The notes: generated by a model from the letters alone, not told the origin. Positions 28,769 through 37,230 are shown, numbered from the stretch's first letter. The stretch is 64,000 bases of DNA from JAWKRB01 sp041389885 (GCA_041389885.1 JAWKRB010000014.1:124001-188000); one strand, 5' to 3'. Translations and numbers: made by a program.

Positions 28769-29760
28769 GCGACGAGGCTGACTCCTCCGAGGACCTCCGG
28801 GCGCCCGCGGGCGACCGGCGCGGCCTCGCGCTGCTGCTCTTTCTCGGGACCTGCCTCAGCACGCTCTACGTCGGCGCCTCGCAGGTGGGTGGGCGGGATC
28901 CCCTCGATCACCTCGCGGGCGCGCGAGGCGCCGCGAGCGCCCTCCCGGCGCTCTGGGAATTCGCCCGCGCGCTCTCCCGGGGCTGGGTGTTCGCCGCGCC
29001 GCTCATGGCGATCCTCCTCTGCCACGAGTTCGCGCACTGGTTCGCGATGCGCCACCACCGGATCCCGTCGACGCTGCCGCTCTTCATCCCGTTTCCGAAC
29101 GTGTTCGGCACGATGGGGGCGGTCATCGCGATGCGCGACGGGGTGCGCTCCCGCGACGCCCTCGTCGACGTGGGCGCCTCGGGGCCCCTGGCGGGGCTCG
29201 TGGTGGCGATCGGGGTCACGGCGCTGGGTTTGTCTCGCTCGACCATCGAGCCCGTCGCCGGGCGCACCGACGTGTTCGTCGAGGGCGACTCGCTGCTCTA
29301 CCTCGCCCTGAAGCGCCTGGTGTGCGGGCCGATCCCTCCGGGACACGACGTCTGGCTGCACCCCATCGCGTTCGCGGGTTGGGTGGGGCTGTTCATGACG
29401 ATGATGAACCTGCTGCCCATCGGCCAGCTCGACGGGGGGCACGTCGCCTACGCGATCTTCGGGCCGCGGTACGACCGCTGGTCGTCGCGGGTGGTGCGCG
29501 CGGTGGCGCTCTGGGCCGCGGGGCTGGCGGGCTACCTCGCGCTCACCACGCCGCGCGCGCGCTGGAGCTCCGAGCTCTTTACGCCCGCGACGGTGTGGGC
29601 CCTGTGGTCGCTCGTGACCTGGATGGTGCTGCGGTCCAGCGGCGGGCGGCACCCGCCCACCGAGGACGAGACCCTGAGTCCCTCGCGCCGCGCCGTCGGT
29701 TGGTTCACCCTGGCGCTCTTCGTGGCGCTCTTCATGCCGCTGCCCGTGCAGCTACACTGA
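28765..29760 (+). CDS. Site-2 protease family (M50) metalloprotease
   Basis: GTG at 28765 overlaps the previous stop by four bases. The 331-residue membrane protein has the zinc-binding motif HEFAH at 87-91, inside a membrane helix, and the second conserved site LLPIGQLDGGH with Asp223. Both are required for intramembrane cleavage in the S2P family. About six to seven hydrophobic helices are seen, and no PDZ domain. Such proteases release membrane-bound regulators, often anti-sigma factors. The substrate here is unknown. Its last nine bases overlap the convergent fur-like gene. Confidence 0.88.
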   Translation: MSDEADSSEDLRAPAGDRRGLALLLFLGTCLSTLYVGASQVGGRDPLDHLAGARGAASALPALWEFARALSRGWVFAAPLMAILLCHEFAHWFAMRHHRIPSTLPLFIPFPNVFGTMGAVIAMRDGVRSRDALVDVGASGPLAGLVVAIGVTALGLSRSTIEPVAGRTDVFVEGDSLLYLALKRLVCGPIPPGHDVWLHPIAFAGWVGLFMTMMNLLPIGQLDGGHVAYAIFGPRYDRWSSRVVRAVALWAAGLAGYLALTTPRARWSSELFTPATVWALWSLVTWMVLRSSGGRHPPTEDETLSPSRRAVGWFTLALFVALFMPLPVQLH

Positions 29761-30240
29761 GGTCGCCGCGCGCCGCGCGCCGCGCTTCTGGCAGGCCGGA
29801 CAGGTCCCGTAGAGCTCGTGGCGGTGCTCCCTCAGGATGAAGCCGTGCTCAAGCGCCACGCGCTTCTGGTGCTGCTCGATGTCGTCGTCCTCGAACTCGA
29901 CGATCACGCTGCACGACGTGCAGATGAGGTGATCGTGGTGCTCGTCAGAGACCAGCTCGAACCGCGTGGCGCCGCCCTCGAAGCGACGCTCGGCGACGAT
30001 GCCGCTCTCCTGAAACACGCGCAGGGTTCGGTAGACCGTGGCGGCGCCGATGCGAGGGTCGCGCTCGCGCACCTCTCGAAGCAGCTCGTCGGCGGTCACG
30101 TGGCGCTGCACGTCGGCGAGGGTGTCGAGGATCAGCTCGCGCCGCGACGAGGTCTTGAGCTTGTTCTTCGCGACGTGCTCGCGCAGCCGCAGCCTCAGCG
30201 CGTCGAGCGCGGGGCGGTGCATCTCGGCCTGGGGTGGCAT
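29752..30240 (-). CDS. Fur-family metalloregulator
   Basis: The 162-residue protein has an N-terminal winged helix with the recognition region DPRIGAATVYRTLRVFQESG. It then has the metal and dimerisation part: EHHDHLICTSCSVIVEF, and a closing CPAC pair. The two CxxC pairs form the structural zinc site of Fur/PerR-type proteins. Sequence alone does not separate an iron (Fur), peroxide (PerR) or zinc (Zur) sensor. ATG at 30240 is preferred, and ATG at 30222 is possible. The reading frame extends to 30408 without conserved sequence. Confidence 0.88.
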   Translation of the reverse strand: MPPQAEMHRPALDALRLRLREHVAKNKLKTSSRRELILDTLADVQRHVTADELLREVRERDPRIGAATVYRTLRVFQESGIVAERRFEGGATRFELVSDEHHDHLICTSCSVIVEFEDDDIEQHQKRVALEHGFILREHRHELYGTCPACQKRGARRAATSV

Positions 30241-30271
30241 CGACAGAACCTCGTCTGAAGGTCCCGTCGCG

Positions 30272-31216
30272 TCAAGCGTCGGGCGCAGATCGTGCGGCGT
30301 CGGCTGGAGGCGTACCTGCGTCGTCGGGGGGCGGATCGGGCGCGTGCTGGATGCCGAGCGGGCGCACCCCGGCGACGGTGCGCACCGCGTTGGCGACGCT
30401 GCAGTCATGCTGGCTCAGCCCTGGCGTGGGCATGCGTCCGACGGGCCGGGGAGAGCCGTGGATCTGGAACGGAATGAACACCAGGTCGTCGCCGAGGCCT
30501 CGCGCGCGCAGCAGGGGGCGGCCCGACTGAAGGTCGAACACGAGCACCCGCGTCGCGCCCTGCACCGAGGCTCGACCCTCGTCGACGCCGAGGATGAAGT
30601 AGCGGCGACGGCCCGCGTCGACCAGCGCCGCGGTGTCGCGACGGAGCCGAAACAGCAGGTCCTCTCGCAGCGCGTGGAGGCGGGTCGCGTCGTCAGACTC
30701 GCGCACGGCCTGCACGAAGCTGGGGAGCAGGAACTCTCCCTTCTCGAGGACCTCGCGGGCGAAGGTCACCTCGAGCCCGAGGCAGGGCGTCAGCTGGTCG
30801 GGGTAGCGGTGTCGCAGCGAGCGAAGCGCCGTGGCCTCGTCGTGCACCTCGTGGACGCGCACGCGGCCGTAGAGGGCCCTGTCGGCGACGAAGGCGTCCC
30901 ACGAGAACGCCGGGTCGCGCAGGTCGCCGGCGTAGGCGCCGACGCCCTCGGCGGTCCACCGCAGCACGCGCTCGCGCATCTGGAGGTAGGCTGGCGCGAT
31001 CGACGCGGTGAGCGTCGCGTGCTCTTGCAGCAGCCGATCGCGGCGACGGTTCGCCTCGGCCTGCTTGCGCTGCGTCCAGACGATGGGAAAGCCCACGACC
31101 ACGACGAGGAGGGGCACCCAGAAGCGCCAGTTGACGCGCGGGGCGAAGGGCTGGTCGCCCTTGGGGGCCAGGCCCCTCGCGGGGGGGAGATCGTCGGGGG
31201 GGTCAGACGGAGACAT
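30272..31216 (-). CDS. Membrane-anchored protein at the end of the motor operon
   Basis: The 314-residue protein has one membrane helix (about residues 31-47, WRFWVPLLVVVVGFPIVW), a coiled-coil stretch just after it (RKQAEANRRRDRLLQEH), and a large C-terminal region with no recognised domain. That region includes RVLVFDLQSGRPLLRARGLG. It follows the exbD gene at 31244 with a 27-base gap and is likely cotranscribed with the minus-strand exbB-exbD-exbD set. It may be an accessory part of that machine, but this rests on position only. Confidence 0.6.
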   Translation of the reverse strand: MSPSDPPDDLPPARGLAPKGDQPFAPRVNWRFWVPLLVVVVGFPIVWTQRKQAEANRRRDRLLQEHATLTASIAPAYLQMRERVLRWTAEGVGAYAGDLRDPAFSWDAFVADRALYGRVRVHEVHDEATALRSLRHRYPDQLTPCLGLEVTFAREVLEKGEFLLPSFVQAVRESDDATRLHALREDLLFRLRRDTAALVDAGRRRYFILGVDEGRASVQGATRVLVFDLQSGRPLLRARGLGDDLVFIPFQIHGSPRPVGRMPTPGLSQHDCSVANAVRTVAGVRPLGIQHAPDPPPDDAGTPPADAARSAPDA

Positions 31217-31243
31217 CCGATGACCGGGGGGCGTCGCGTCGGA

Positions 31244-31786
31244 TCACGACGTGGGCGTGTTCGCGTTGCCCTTGGTGACCGCGAAGTTCAGGCGGACAAA
31301 GCCCGCGGCGGCGCAGGTGCGCGCGACGTTCTTGATGACCTGCCAGTCGACGCGCCGGTCGATCTGAAAGACGATGTCGCCCTCGAACTGCTGGTTGGGG
31401 TGCAGTGCGGGGAAGTCGCGCCGCGCCTGCTCCAGGCGCTCGAAGAGGCGGTCGATGCGGTCGGTGGACGTGCGCACCTCGCCGGGGGTGGCGATGCGCT
31501 GACCGTCGAGCAGGACGTTCTGGTCGGAGATCGAGACGATCGGCGCGGAGCGGAGGTTGTCCGCGTGACCGACCTCGGGGATCTCAAGGTTCGCGCTCGA
31601 CTGCACCTGCTGCTGCGACCCGAACTGGGACAGCAGGAACACCACGGTGATGACCAGGTAGTCGATCATCGAGGTGAGGTTGAGGTCGGCGTTGACGGTC
31701 TTGTGCCCTCCGCCCGCCACGCGCTTCTGAACGAACTTCAGCGGTACGTGGTGGAGGAGTCGCTTGCCTGGCTTCGCTACGGGCAT
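31244..31786 (-). CDS. ExbD/TolR-family motor protein
   Basis: The 180-residue protein has the ExbD/TolR/AglQ-S layout: a short cytoplasmic N-terminus, one membrane helix (SMIDYLVITVVFLLSQF) with the essential Asp of proton-driven stators, and a periplasmic domain of about 120 residues with EGDIVFQIDRRVDWQVIKNV. It is the second ExbD copy in the minus-strand cassette, 24 bases after the first. With the ExbB protein it should form a proton channel that does mechanical work on the envelope. Confidence 0.88.
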   Translation of the reverse strand: MPVAKPGKRLLHHVPLKFVQKRVAGGGHKTVNADLNLTSMIDYLVITVVFLLSQFGSQQQVQSSANLEIPEVGHADNLRSAPIVSISDQNVLLDGQRIATPGEVRTSTDRIDRLFERLEQARRDFPALHPNQQFEGDIVFQIDRRVDWQVIKNVARTCAAAGFVRLNFAVTKGNANTPTS

Positions 31787-31810
31787 GGGTGAACCTTCGA
31801 CGGGGGGAAG

Positions 31811-32281
31811 TCAGAGGAAGCGGATCGTGAGCTCATTGCGCGTCGGGCTGCCGTAGACCGAGTAGACCCGGTCCATCACGCGGATGATCTCGTCGTAGTG
31901 CACCACCGAGTCGGGCTGGAGCCAGACCTCACGGTTCTGCTGGTTGGTCTGCAGGCGCTGGCGCAGCACGTTGACGAGCTCGTCGAAGCGCTGCTCGCCC
32001 TGCAGGTCGCGCATGTCGGCGGCCGAGGTGCCGACCCGCAGACCGCTCTGCTGGATCTGAATCTTCAGCTGCTCCTGCGGCGTCGGCGGGGTGTCTGAGG
32101 GCTGCGAGGGCGCGCCCCGCGGCTGCTGCGCCTCCACCGCGCCGGTCTGCACCCACACCGCGGTCATGAGAAGAAACGCGATGCACGACACCAGAAGGTC
32201 GATCATCGGGACCATGTTGATGTTGGAGTCGACGGCCTTCTTGCCGCCTCCTCCTCCACCTTCGACCGATACGCCACCCAT
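31811..32281 (-). CDS. ExbD/TolR-family motor protein
   Basis: The 156-residue ExbD-type protein has a Gly-rich N-terminus and one membrane helix with the conserved Asp (NMVPMIDLLVSCIAFLLM). Its periplasmic domain has QNREVWLQPDSVVHYDEIIR, a typical TolR/ExbD strand-helix. It lies 50 bases after exbB on the minus strand. Two different ExbD partners per ExbB is the layout of the AglR-AglQ-AglS gliding motor of Myxococcus. Confidence 0.88.
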   Translation of the reverse strand: MGGVSVEGGGGGGKKAVDSNINMVPMIDLLVSCIAFLLMTAVWVQTGAVEAQQPRGAPSQPSDTPPTPQEQLKIQIQQSGLRVGTSAADMRDLQGEQRFDELVNVLRQRLQTNQQNREVWLQPDSVVHYDEIIRVMDRVYSVYGSPTRNELTIRFL

Positions 32282-32331
32282 CGCGCGCTCCTGTTCCTGC
32301 TACCCGATCAGCCTGCGAGGGACAGAGCCTC

Positions 32332-33009
32332 TCAGGCCGCGTCCTTGGCGCCGCCCAGGTTGATCTTGGAGCGGTTGTTGGTGACGAGGTTGAGCACCTG
32401 CACGGTGGCCTCGTTGATGTCGTCGACCAGCGCCTGGGTCTTGCCGTTCAGGAGGGCGAAGAAGATCAGGCCGAGGATCGCCGCGATGAGGCCGAACGCG
32501 GTGCAGTTCATGGCCTCGGAGATGCCGCCGGCCAGGAGCTCCGCCTTGCGGGCCGGGTCGATGGAGGGGCCGCCCTCGCCGTGACCGCCCACCGCGCCGA
32601 AGGCGTTGATGAGGCCGGTGATGGTGCCGAGGAGGCCCGAGAGCATCGCGAGGTTCGCGAGCAGCGAGAGGTACGCGGTGCGGTGCTCGATCTTCGGGAG
32701 CTCGCGGAGCGCCGACTCGTCCATCGCGGCCTGGACCTCGGCGTCGGGGCGGTTGACCTTCATCAGGCCAGCCTTGACGATGCGCGCGAGGGGGGCGTTG
32801 GCGCTGGAGCAGAGCTTGATCGCCCGCCCGACGTCACCCGCGAGGATGCACTTCTGGATGTTCGACAGGAACGCGTCCTTGTTGATCGAGGACTGGAACA
32901 GATACATCGCCCGCTCGATCGTGATGGCGAACACGAAAAGCAGCCACAACACGATGGGCCACATGCCCCAGCCGCCTTCGTTGAAGTGCGTCTTCAGACT
33001 CTGCAACAT
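32332..33009 (-). CDS. ExbB/TolQ/MotA-family motor protein
   Basis: The 225-residue protein has the three-helix ExbB/TolQ plan: helix 1 near residues 15-33 (WPIVLWLLFVFAITIERAM), a cytoplasmic loop with RIVKAGLMKVNRPDAEVQAA, and helices 2 and 3 around LLANLAMLSGLLGTITGLI and MNCTAFGLIAAILGLIFFAL. The Gly/Thr-rich second helix is the conserved pore lining. A strong GGAGGAGG ribosome site precedes the ATG. It is the first gene of the minus-strand cassette and is divergent from the plus-strand exbB. Confidence 0.9.
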   Translation of the reverse strand: MLQSLKTHFNEGGWGMWPIVLWLLFVFAITIERAMYLFQSSINKDAFLSNIQKCILAGDVGRAIKLCSSANAPLARIVKAGLMKVNRPDAEVQAAMDESALRELPKIEHRTAYLSLLANLAMLSGLLGTITGLINAFGAVGGHGEGGPSIDPARKAELLAGGISEAMNCTAFGLIAAILGLIFFALLNGKTQALVDDINEATVQVLNLVTNNRSKINLGGAKDAA

Positions 33010-33610
33010 CGCGAATTCCTCCTCCGACAGGATCAGTGACGCCGCGGATTACGACCGGGCGGGATTCATGGGACCGTGACTCTTCTCGACCGATTCGGCG
33101 ACGCGCCCCGCCGGTGTATACGGATCCGACGCGTGCCGCCTCGAACGACGGCGCTGATGTCTACACGAGTCTCCGAGCGCGTCGCCAGTGTTTCCAACGA
33201 CCCGCGAGTGATTTTCAGCCCGCCCTCCGACCCCGGCGGGAGTGGTCACAACTCCCCCACCCCTGGACCGGGGTGCAGAAGCCCTCGAAGTGGGTCGGTG
33301 CGCGACCTTGGAGGCGCTCGTTGGGCGGGTGCGAGGCATCGGGGTGTGGACAGCGAGTCCGGGGAACAAGTTCCCACGATCGCGGTCAAATGTGCGCAAT
33401 GCTGCTGGTTGACATCGCGAGCGAGCACAAGATAGCGTCCCGCGGCGCTGCGGTGGACCCGGCTACGAAGACGAGTGTGGTTCGATCCGATGCGCGGCGC
33501 GCGGCGTAAATGCCGGCGGCCTCCGGGCGGGTTCAGTAGAGTGAGTTCATGGGTCCCACGTGCGGTGGTTGGGACGCCGTTTCGACGAAGGTAGAAGGAG
33601 CGAGAGCACG
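33010..33610. other. 601-base intergenic region between divergent motor operons
   Basis: No convincing gene is found here. Open frames exist on both strands but have no ribosome sites or family-like sequence. The region is visibly less GC-rich and more mixed than the flanking genes. It must hold the divergent promoters. The best plus-strand candidate is at 33409, and on the minus strand a TATACA at about 33121-33116 has no good -35 partner. A possible small RNA cannot be excluded. Confidence 0.6.
33409..33437 (+). promoter_or_regulatory. Possible sigma-70 promoter for plus-strand motor operon
   Basis: A perfect -35 box TTGACA (33409-33414) is followed after 17 bases by ATAGCG (33432-33437), a weak -10. 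It lies about 175 bases upstream of the exbB start at 33611. The spacing is ideal but the -10 is poor. Confidence 0.35.
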
Positions 33611-34303
33611 ATGCAGTCGGCGCTGATGGAACTGTTGTTGCTGGCCCAGGAGAACGCACAGCACGCAGAGCGGGGTGGTCTGGCAGGCCTCTACGACAAG
33701 CTGGGCTGGCCGTTCTTCGTCAACATCTTCATCTCGATCATCGTGCTCGCCACCGTGACGGAGCGGGTGATCTTCCTCCTCTCCAAGTTCCGGGTGAACA
33801 CGAAGGAGCTCCTGGCCCAGGTCCGCAAGCTCGTGCAGGCCGGCAACATCGACCGCGCCATCAAGCTCTGCGAGGCGGCTGACGCGCCGATCCTGCGGGT
33901 GTTCCGCGCCGGCCTGATGCAGGTGAACCGCGGCGAAGAGGCCGTGGTCGTCGCGATCGAAGAGCAGGTGATGGACATCGAGCCGCAGGTGATGAAGCGC
34001 GTCGGCTCGCTCTGGTCCCTCGCCAACATCGCGACTCTCTTCGGCCTCCTCGGCACCGTGCTCGGCCTCATCCACACCTTCGAGGCCCTCGACCGCGTCG
34101 CCGACCCCGGCGCGCGCCAGCGCCTCCTCGCCCGCGGCATCTCCGAAGCCATGAACAACACCGCCCTCGGTCTCGGCATCGCCGTGGCGTGCATGACCGC
34201 CCACCTTCTGATCCACGGCCAGGCGAAGAAGATCGTGCAGGACGTTGAGCTCACTTCGGCGAAGCTCACCAGCCTCCTCACCACGAACCGTCAGCAGTCC
34301 TGA
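33611..34303 (+). CDS. ExbB/TolQ/MotA-family motor protein
   Basis: ATG at 33611 follows AAGGAG and gives 230 residues with the ExbB/TolQ plan. Helix 1 is near 30-50 (FFVNIFISIIVLATVTERVI). The cytoplasmic part contains ILRVFRAGLMQVNRGEEA, and the paired pore helices are LANIATLFGLLGTVLGLI and MNNTALGLGIAVACMTAHL. It starts the plus-strand cassette (exbB, exbD, exbD, small TM protein) and mirrors the minus-strand set. The two ExbB proteins share the AGLM-VNR loop but are clearly diverged, so this is an old duplication or two separate motors. Confidence 0.9.
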   Translation: MQSALMELLLLAQENAQHAERGGLAGLYDKLGWPFFVNIFISIIVLATVTERVIFLLSKFRVNTKELLAQVRKLVQAGNIDRAIKLCEAADAPILRVFRAGLMQVNRGEEAVVVAIEEQVMDIEPQVMKRVGSLWSLANIATLFGLLGTVLGLIHTFEALDRVADPGARQRLLARGISEAMNNTALGLGIAVACMTAHLLIHGQAKKIVQDVELTSAKLTSLLTTNRQQS

Positions 34304-34317
34304 GCTGAGGCGCCGCG

Positions 34318-34956
34318 ATGGCACACTTCACGGCTGCGCAGCACGCGCTCATCAACCGCAAGAGCAAGCCCAAGGAGCTTGGGCCTGACGAGACCGGCGG
34401 TGAGCTGAACATCGTGCCGTTCCTCGACATCATCGTGAACGTGCTGATCTTCGTGCTCGCCTCCATCGCGACGATCTTCACCGCCACGATCCCCGTGCCC
34501 GCGCCGGGTCGGAGCAACACCACCGGCCGCCCCGGCGCCCAGGGCGAGAGCCTGAACCTCACGGTGCAGATCCTTCAGGAGGGCTACATCATCGGCGCCC
34601 GCGGCGGGTTCCTCGCGCCCGGCTGCCGCGACGTGGCGGGCCGCGGCACCATCGCGGTGCCCAACCTCGCTCAGGCCGACGCCGAGGGGCGCCGCCACGA
34701 CTTCGCGTCGCTCACCCGGTGCATGCAGTCGATCCGCCAGCAGTTTGCGGCTGAGGTCGCCGGGGAGGACGGGCACAACATCAACATCTCGGTGAACGCC
34801 ACGATCCCCTACGGGATCCTCGTGGGCACCATCGACGCAGTGCGCGAGAGCCGGCCCGGCGCGTGTCGGCTGCCCGAGGAGTCGCGCCAGGCGGACTACT
34901 CGAACACCGACTGCATGTTCCCCAAGGCCACGCTCGGCGTGCTCCAGAATCGCTGA
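34318..34956 (+). CDS. ExbD/TolR-family motor protein
   Basis: The 212-residue protein has one membrane helix with the conserved Asp (NIVPFLDIIVNVLIFVLASI) preceded by a basic, Lys-rich cytoplasmic segment. The larger-than-usual periplasmic part carries several cysteines (in APGCRDV, RCMQS, ACRLPEE and DCMF) that could form disulfides. ExbD family length is usually 130-160, so the insert of about 50 residues is unusual. It follows exbB by 14 bases. Confidence 0.87.
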   Translation: MAHFTAAQHALINRKSKPKELGPDETGGELNIVPFLDIIVNVLIFVLASIATIFTATIPVPAPGRSNTTGRPGAQGESLNLTVQILQEGYIIGARGGFLAPGCRDVAGRGTIAVPNLAQADAEGRRHDFASLTRCMQSIRQQFAAEVAGEDGHNINISVNATIPYGILVGTIDAVRESRPGACRLPEESRQADYSNTDCMFPKATLGVLQNR

Positions 34957-34968
34957 GGAGAGGACCCG

Positions 34969-35535
34969 ATGAGCACAGCCTCGCAGAAGAAGGCCACCTC
35001 GCTCGACGTGAAGCGCGAGACGGTGCGGAGGGCCCGCAAGCGCAAGACCGAGCACCTCTCCGAAGACCTCAACGTCGTGCCCATGATGGACATGATGGTG
35101 ATCATCCTGGTCTTCCTCCTGAGCTCGCTCTCTTCGTCGTCGGCGAACATCCCCCAGGGCGACGACCTCCGGCTGCCGCAGTCGACGGTGGCGACCAGCC
35201 CGTCCAACGCCCTGCAGGTCATCGTCTCGCGGGTCTCGATCTCGGTGAACGGGCGCTTCATCACGGCGCTCCGCAACGGCACCGTCGACCCGTCGCAGAA
35301 GCGCGGGCAGAACAACGCCGACTACACGATCATCCCCCTGGCCGACGTGATGCGCGACCAGTTCCAGGCCGCGCAGTCGGTCGCCCAGCGATCGGGGCGG
35401 CCCTTCAACGGCGAGATCGCGATCATCGCCGACCGCGGCCTCCCGAGCCGCACCGTGTACGAGGTGCTCTACACCTGCGGGCAGCACGGCTTCGCGAACT
35501 TTCAGCTCCTCGTGCTCAAGGGCCGCGAGGCCTGA
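34969..35535 (+). CDS. ExbD/TolR-family motor protein
   Basis: The 188-residue protein has a basic N-terminus, one membrane helix with the conserved Asp (NVVPMMDMMVIILVFLLSSL) and a periplasmic ExbD domain ending in GEIAIIADRGLPSRTVYEVL. It is the second ExbD of the plus-strand cassette, 12 bases after the first. Together with the ExbB it fits a 1+2 AglRQS-like stator composition. Confidence 0.87.
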   Translation: MSTASQKKATSLDVKRETVRRARKRKTEHLSEDLNVVPMMDMMVIILVFLLSSLSSSSANIPQGDDLRLPQSTVATSPSNALQVIVSRVSISVNGRFITALRNGTVDPSQKRGQNNADYTIIPLADVMRDQFQAAQSVAQRSGRPFNGEIAIIADRGLPSRTVYEVLYTCGQHGFANFQLLVLKGREA

Positions 35536-35583
35536 TTTCGTCGCGCGGTTGCGCCGGCGCCTCGGCCGTGCGAGATCGCGCCC

Positions 35584-35691
35584 ATGATCTGGACCAAGAT
35601 CCTCGCCCTCACCCTCGTCGTCAGCCTCGTCGGGGGCCTCCTCCACCTCGGTAGCAAGATCCCGCCGAACGACCGCGGCGGCGAGGGCTAG
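35584..35691 (+). CDS. Small single-TM protein, 35 residues
   Basis: An ATG at 35584 opens a 35-codon frame: MIWTKILALTLVVSLVGGLL, then HLGSKIPPNDRGGEG and TAG. It is a clean membrane helix with a short hydrophilic tail. It lies 48 bases after the last exbD of the cassette on the same strand. No strong ribosome site is seen. Small single-helix proteins often accompany membrane machines, but translation here is unproven. Confidence 0.45.
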   Translation: MIWTKILALTLVVSLVGGLLHLGSKIPPNDRGGEG

Positions 35692-35992
35692 ACCGCCGGC
35701 GGGTTGAGGCGCTGGCGGCGTAGGCGACCCGCGGGCTTCGCGCGGGTCCGCGGCGTCGTGAATTCGTCGGGGGTGACGGGGGTTAGCGGCCTATCGTCGC
35801 GATGTGCGTAGGCTGACGGCGGAGTTTGCGCGCGCTCGCGCGCTCTGGACCCGCGGCGTGGCCCGCTTGTTGCGCTGAACCCCGGCGCTCGGCCAGCGAT
35901 GGCCCATTGACAATCGGCCGACGGGGTTGTGAAAGTCCGCCCCCGATTAGCCCTGTCGGCGCGCACGCGCTGACCCGCATGGAGACTCAGTC
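35692..35992. other. Intergenic region before the outer-membrane protein gene
   Basis: This stretch holds no gene. It contains a hairpin at 35726-35748 that may end the motor operon. Further on, a TTGACA at 35907-35912 has a poor -10 match 17 bases later (TGAAAG) and could belong to the promoter of the gene at 35993. Nothing else was seen. Confidence 0.5.
35726..35748 (+). terminator. Hairpin, possible terminator of the motor operon
   Basis: GACCCGCG (35726-35733) and CGCGGGTC (35741-35748) form a perfect eight-base stem with a seven-base loop containing CTTCG. No T-run follows, so termination without Rho is uncertain. Confidence 0.35.
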
Positions 35993-37132
35993 ATGACGAA
36001 GTTGGTGATGGCGACGACGCTGGCGGCTCTTACGCTGCCGTGCGTCGCTCAGGCGCAGCAGGCCGCGTCAAGCGCGACGACCCCGGCCGGTCCCACGGCC
36101 CCCGCTGCCGCCGCCGCGCCCGCCGCCGCGCCCGCCGCCGCGCCCGCTGCGCCCCCTGCGCCGCTGTTCTGGCGGCAGTCGGTGTTCAACCTCACCGTCA
36201 GCGCGAACATGAACAACTTCGCGCCGTCGCTGCAGCTCACGCGCAACCAGACCGTCGACATGTCGCTGTCGCTGCGGCCGCGCTTCACGCTCTCGCGCAT
36301 GTTCCAGATCCGCGCGGGCCTCGACCTTCGCTACGAGTTCACGAACTCCGACACCACCGCGACGATCAACGAGCCGACCTTCGGCGACCCCTTCGTCGAC
36401 CTCTGGATCACGGGCATCCCGGCGGTGGGTCCGCTGAAGTTCTGGGTCGCGCCGCGCCTTCAGTTCCCGGTGTCGCCGGGCAGCCGCGCGGCGACCACCG
36501 TGCTCACCACGGGCCTGGTCGTGCAGGCGGCCCTCGGCGTCGACCACTTTCTCGGCGGCGACCTGACGCTCGTCGCGCAGGGCATCTACACGCACAGCTT
36601 CAACCAGTACACGACCCCCGAGACGCGCACCGAGTTCCGCCCGGCGTGCTTCGGCGGCCCTGGCGACACGGGCTGCGCGAACCAGCTCAGCGGCATCGCG
36701 AACACGCAGGACGTGCTGAGCTGGGCCTTCATCGTCGCGCCCTCCTGGGGCATCTTCAGCCCGGGTCTGTTCTTCCGCATGACCCACGCGTTCCCGTACT
36801 CCGTGAGCAGCCTTGAGGGGCTGTCGAACACGGGCTCGGCGCCGCCGCGGGTGCGTCAGTCGACCTTCTTCGCGGGCTGGATCGACGTGAACGCCACCCC
36901 GTGGTTCACCGTCGAGGTGGGCTACTCGATGGGCCGCAACCTGCTGCGCGCCGACGGCACCATCGGAAACCCGATCTGGGACGAGGCGCAGGACATGCGC
37001 CTCTACGTCTCCACCGTGTTCACCCTCGACCGTCTGTATCAGGCGATCCGCGGCGGCGGCCGGTCGAACTCCGGCGTGATCCGTACGCAAAACAGTCCTC
37101 AGCGCGGCCCCGCGGCCGTCGCGATCTTCTGA
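35993..37132 (+). CDS. Outer-membrane beta-barrel protein
   Basis: The 379-residue protein has a signal peptide (about 1-22, ending AQAQ), a Pro/Ala-rich linker (about 25-58), and then alternating hydrophobic/polar strands typical of a beta-barrel. Examples are FNLTVSANMNNFAPSLQL, MFQIRAGLDLRYEF and WFTVEVGYSMGRN. It resembles the uncharacterised outer-membrane proteins of Myxococcota and carries no specific transporter signature. It stands alone between the motor operon and the pyruvate dehydrogenase genes. Confidence 0.75.
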   Translation: MTKLVMATTLAALTLPCVAQAQQAASSATTPAGPTAPAAAAAPAAAPAAAPAAPPAPLFWRQSVFNLTVSANMNNFAPSLQLTRNQTVDMSLSLRPRFTLSRMFQIRAGLDLRYEFTNSDTTATINEPTFGDPFVDLWITGIPAVGPLKFWVAPRLQFPVSPGSRAATTVLTTGLVVQAALGVDHFLGGDLTLVAQGIYTHSFNQYTTPETRTEFRPACFGGPGDTGCANQLSGIANTQDVLSWAFIVAPSWGIFSPGLFFRMTHAFPYSVSSLEGLSNTGSAPPRVRQSTFFAGWIDVNATPWFTVEVGYSMGRNLLRADGTIGNPIWDEAQDMRLYVSTVFTLDRLYQAIRGGGRSNSGVIRTQNSPQRGPAAVAIF

Positions 37133-37230
37133 TCGACGCAGCGGCTTCCCAAAGCCACTTCGCAGACCCTATGCTCCCTGCCCGCGCGACGTGGCCGTTC
37201 ACGAGCCGCGCGACAACGAGGGATGCACCC

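Noticed and set aside
33036..33540. Open frames in the region between the motor operons
   Set aside because: They lack ribosome sites and any family-like sequence, and overlap one another on both strands.
37171..37230. ATG start for pdhA at 37171
   Set aside because: No ribosome site precedes it and the extra 20 residues are not like E1 alpha. The GTG at 37231 has GAGGGA upstream.
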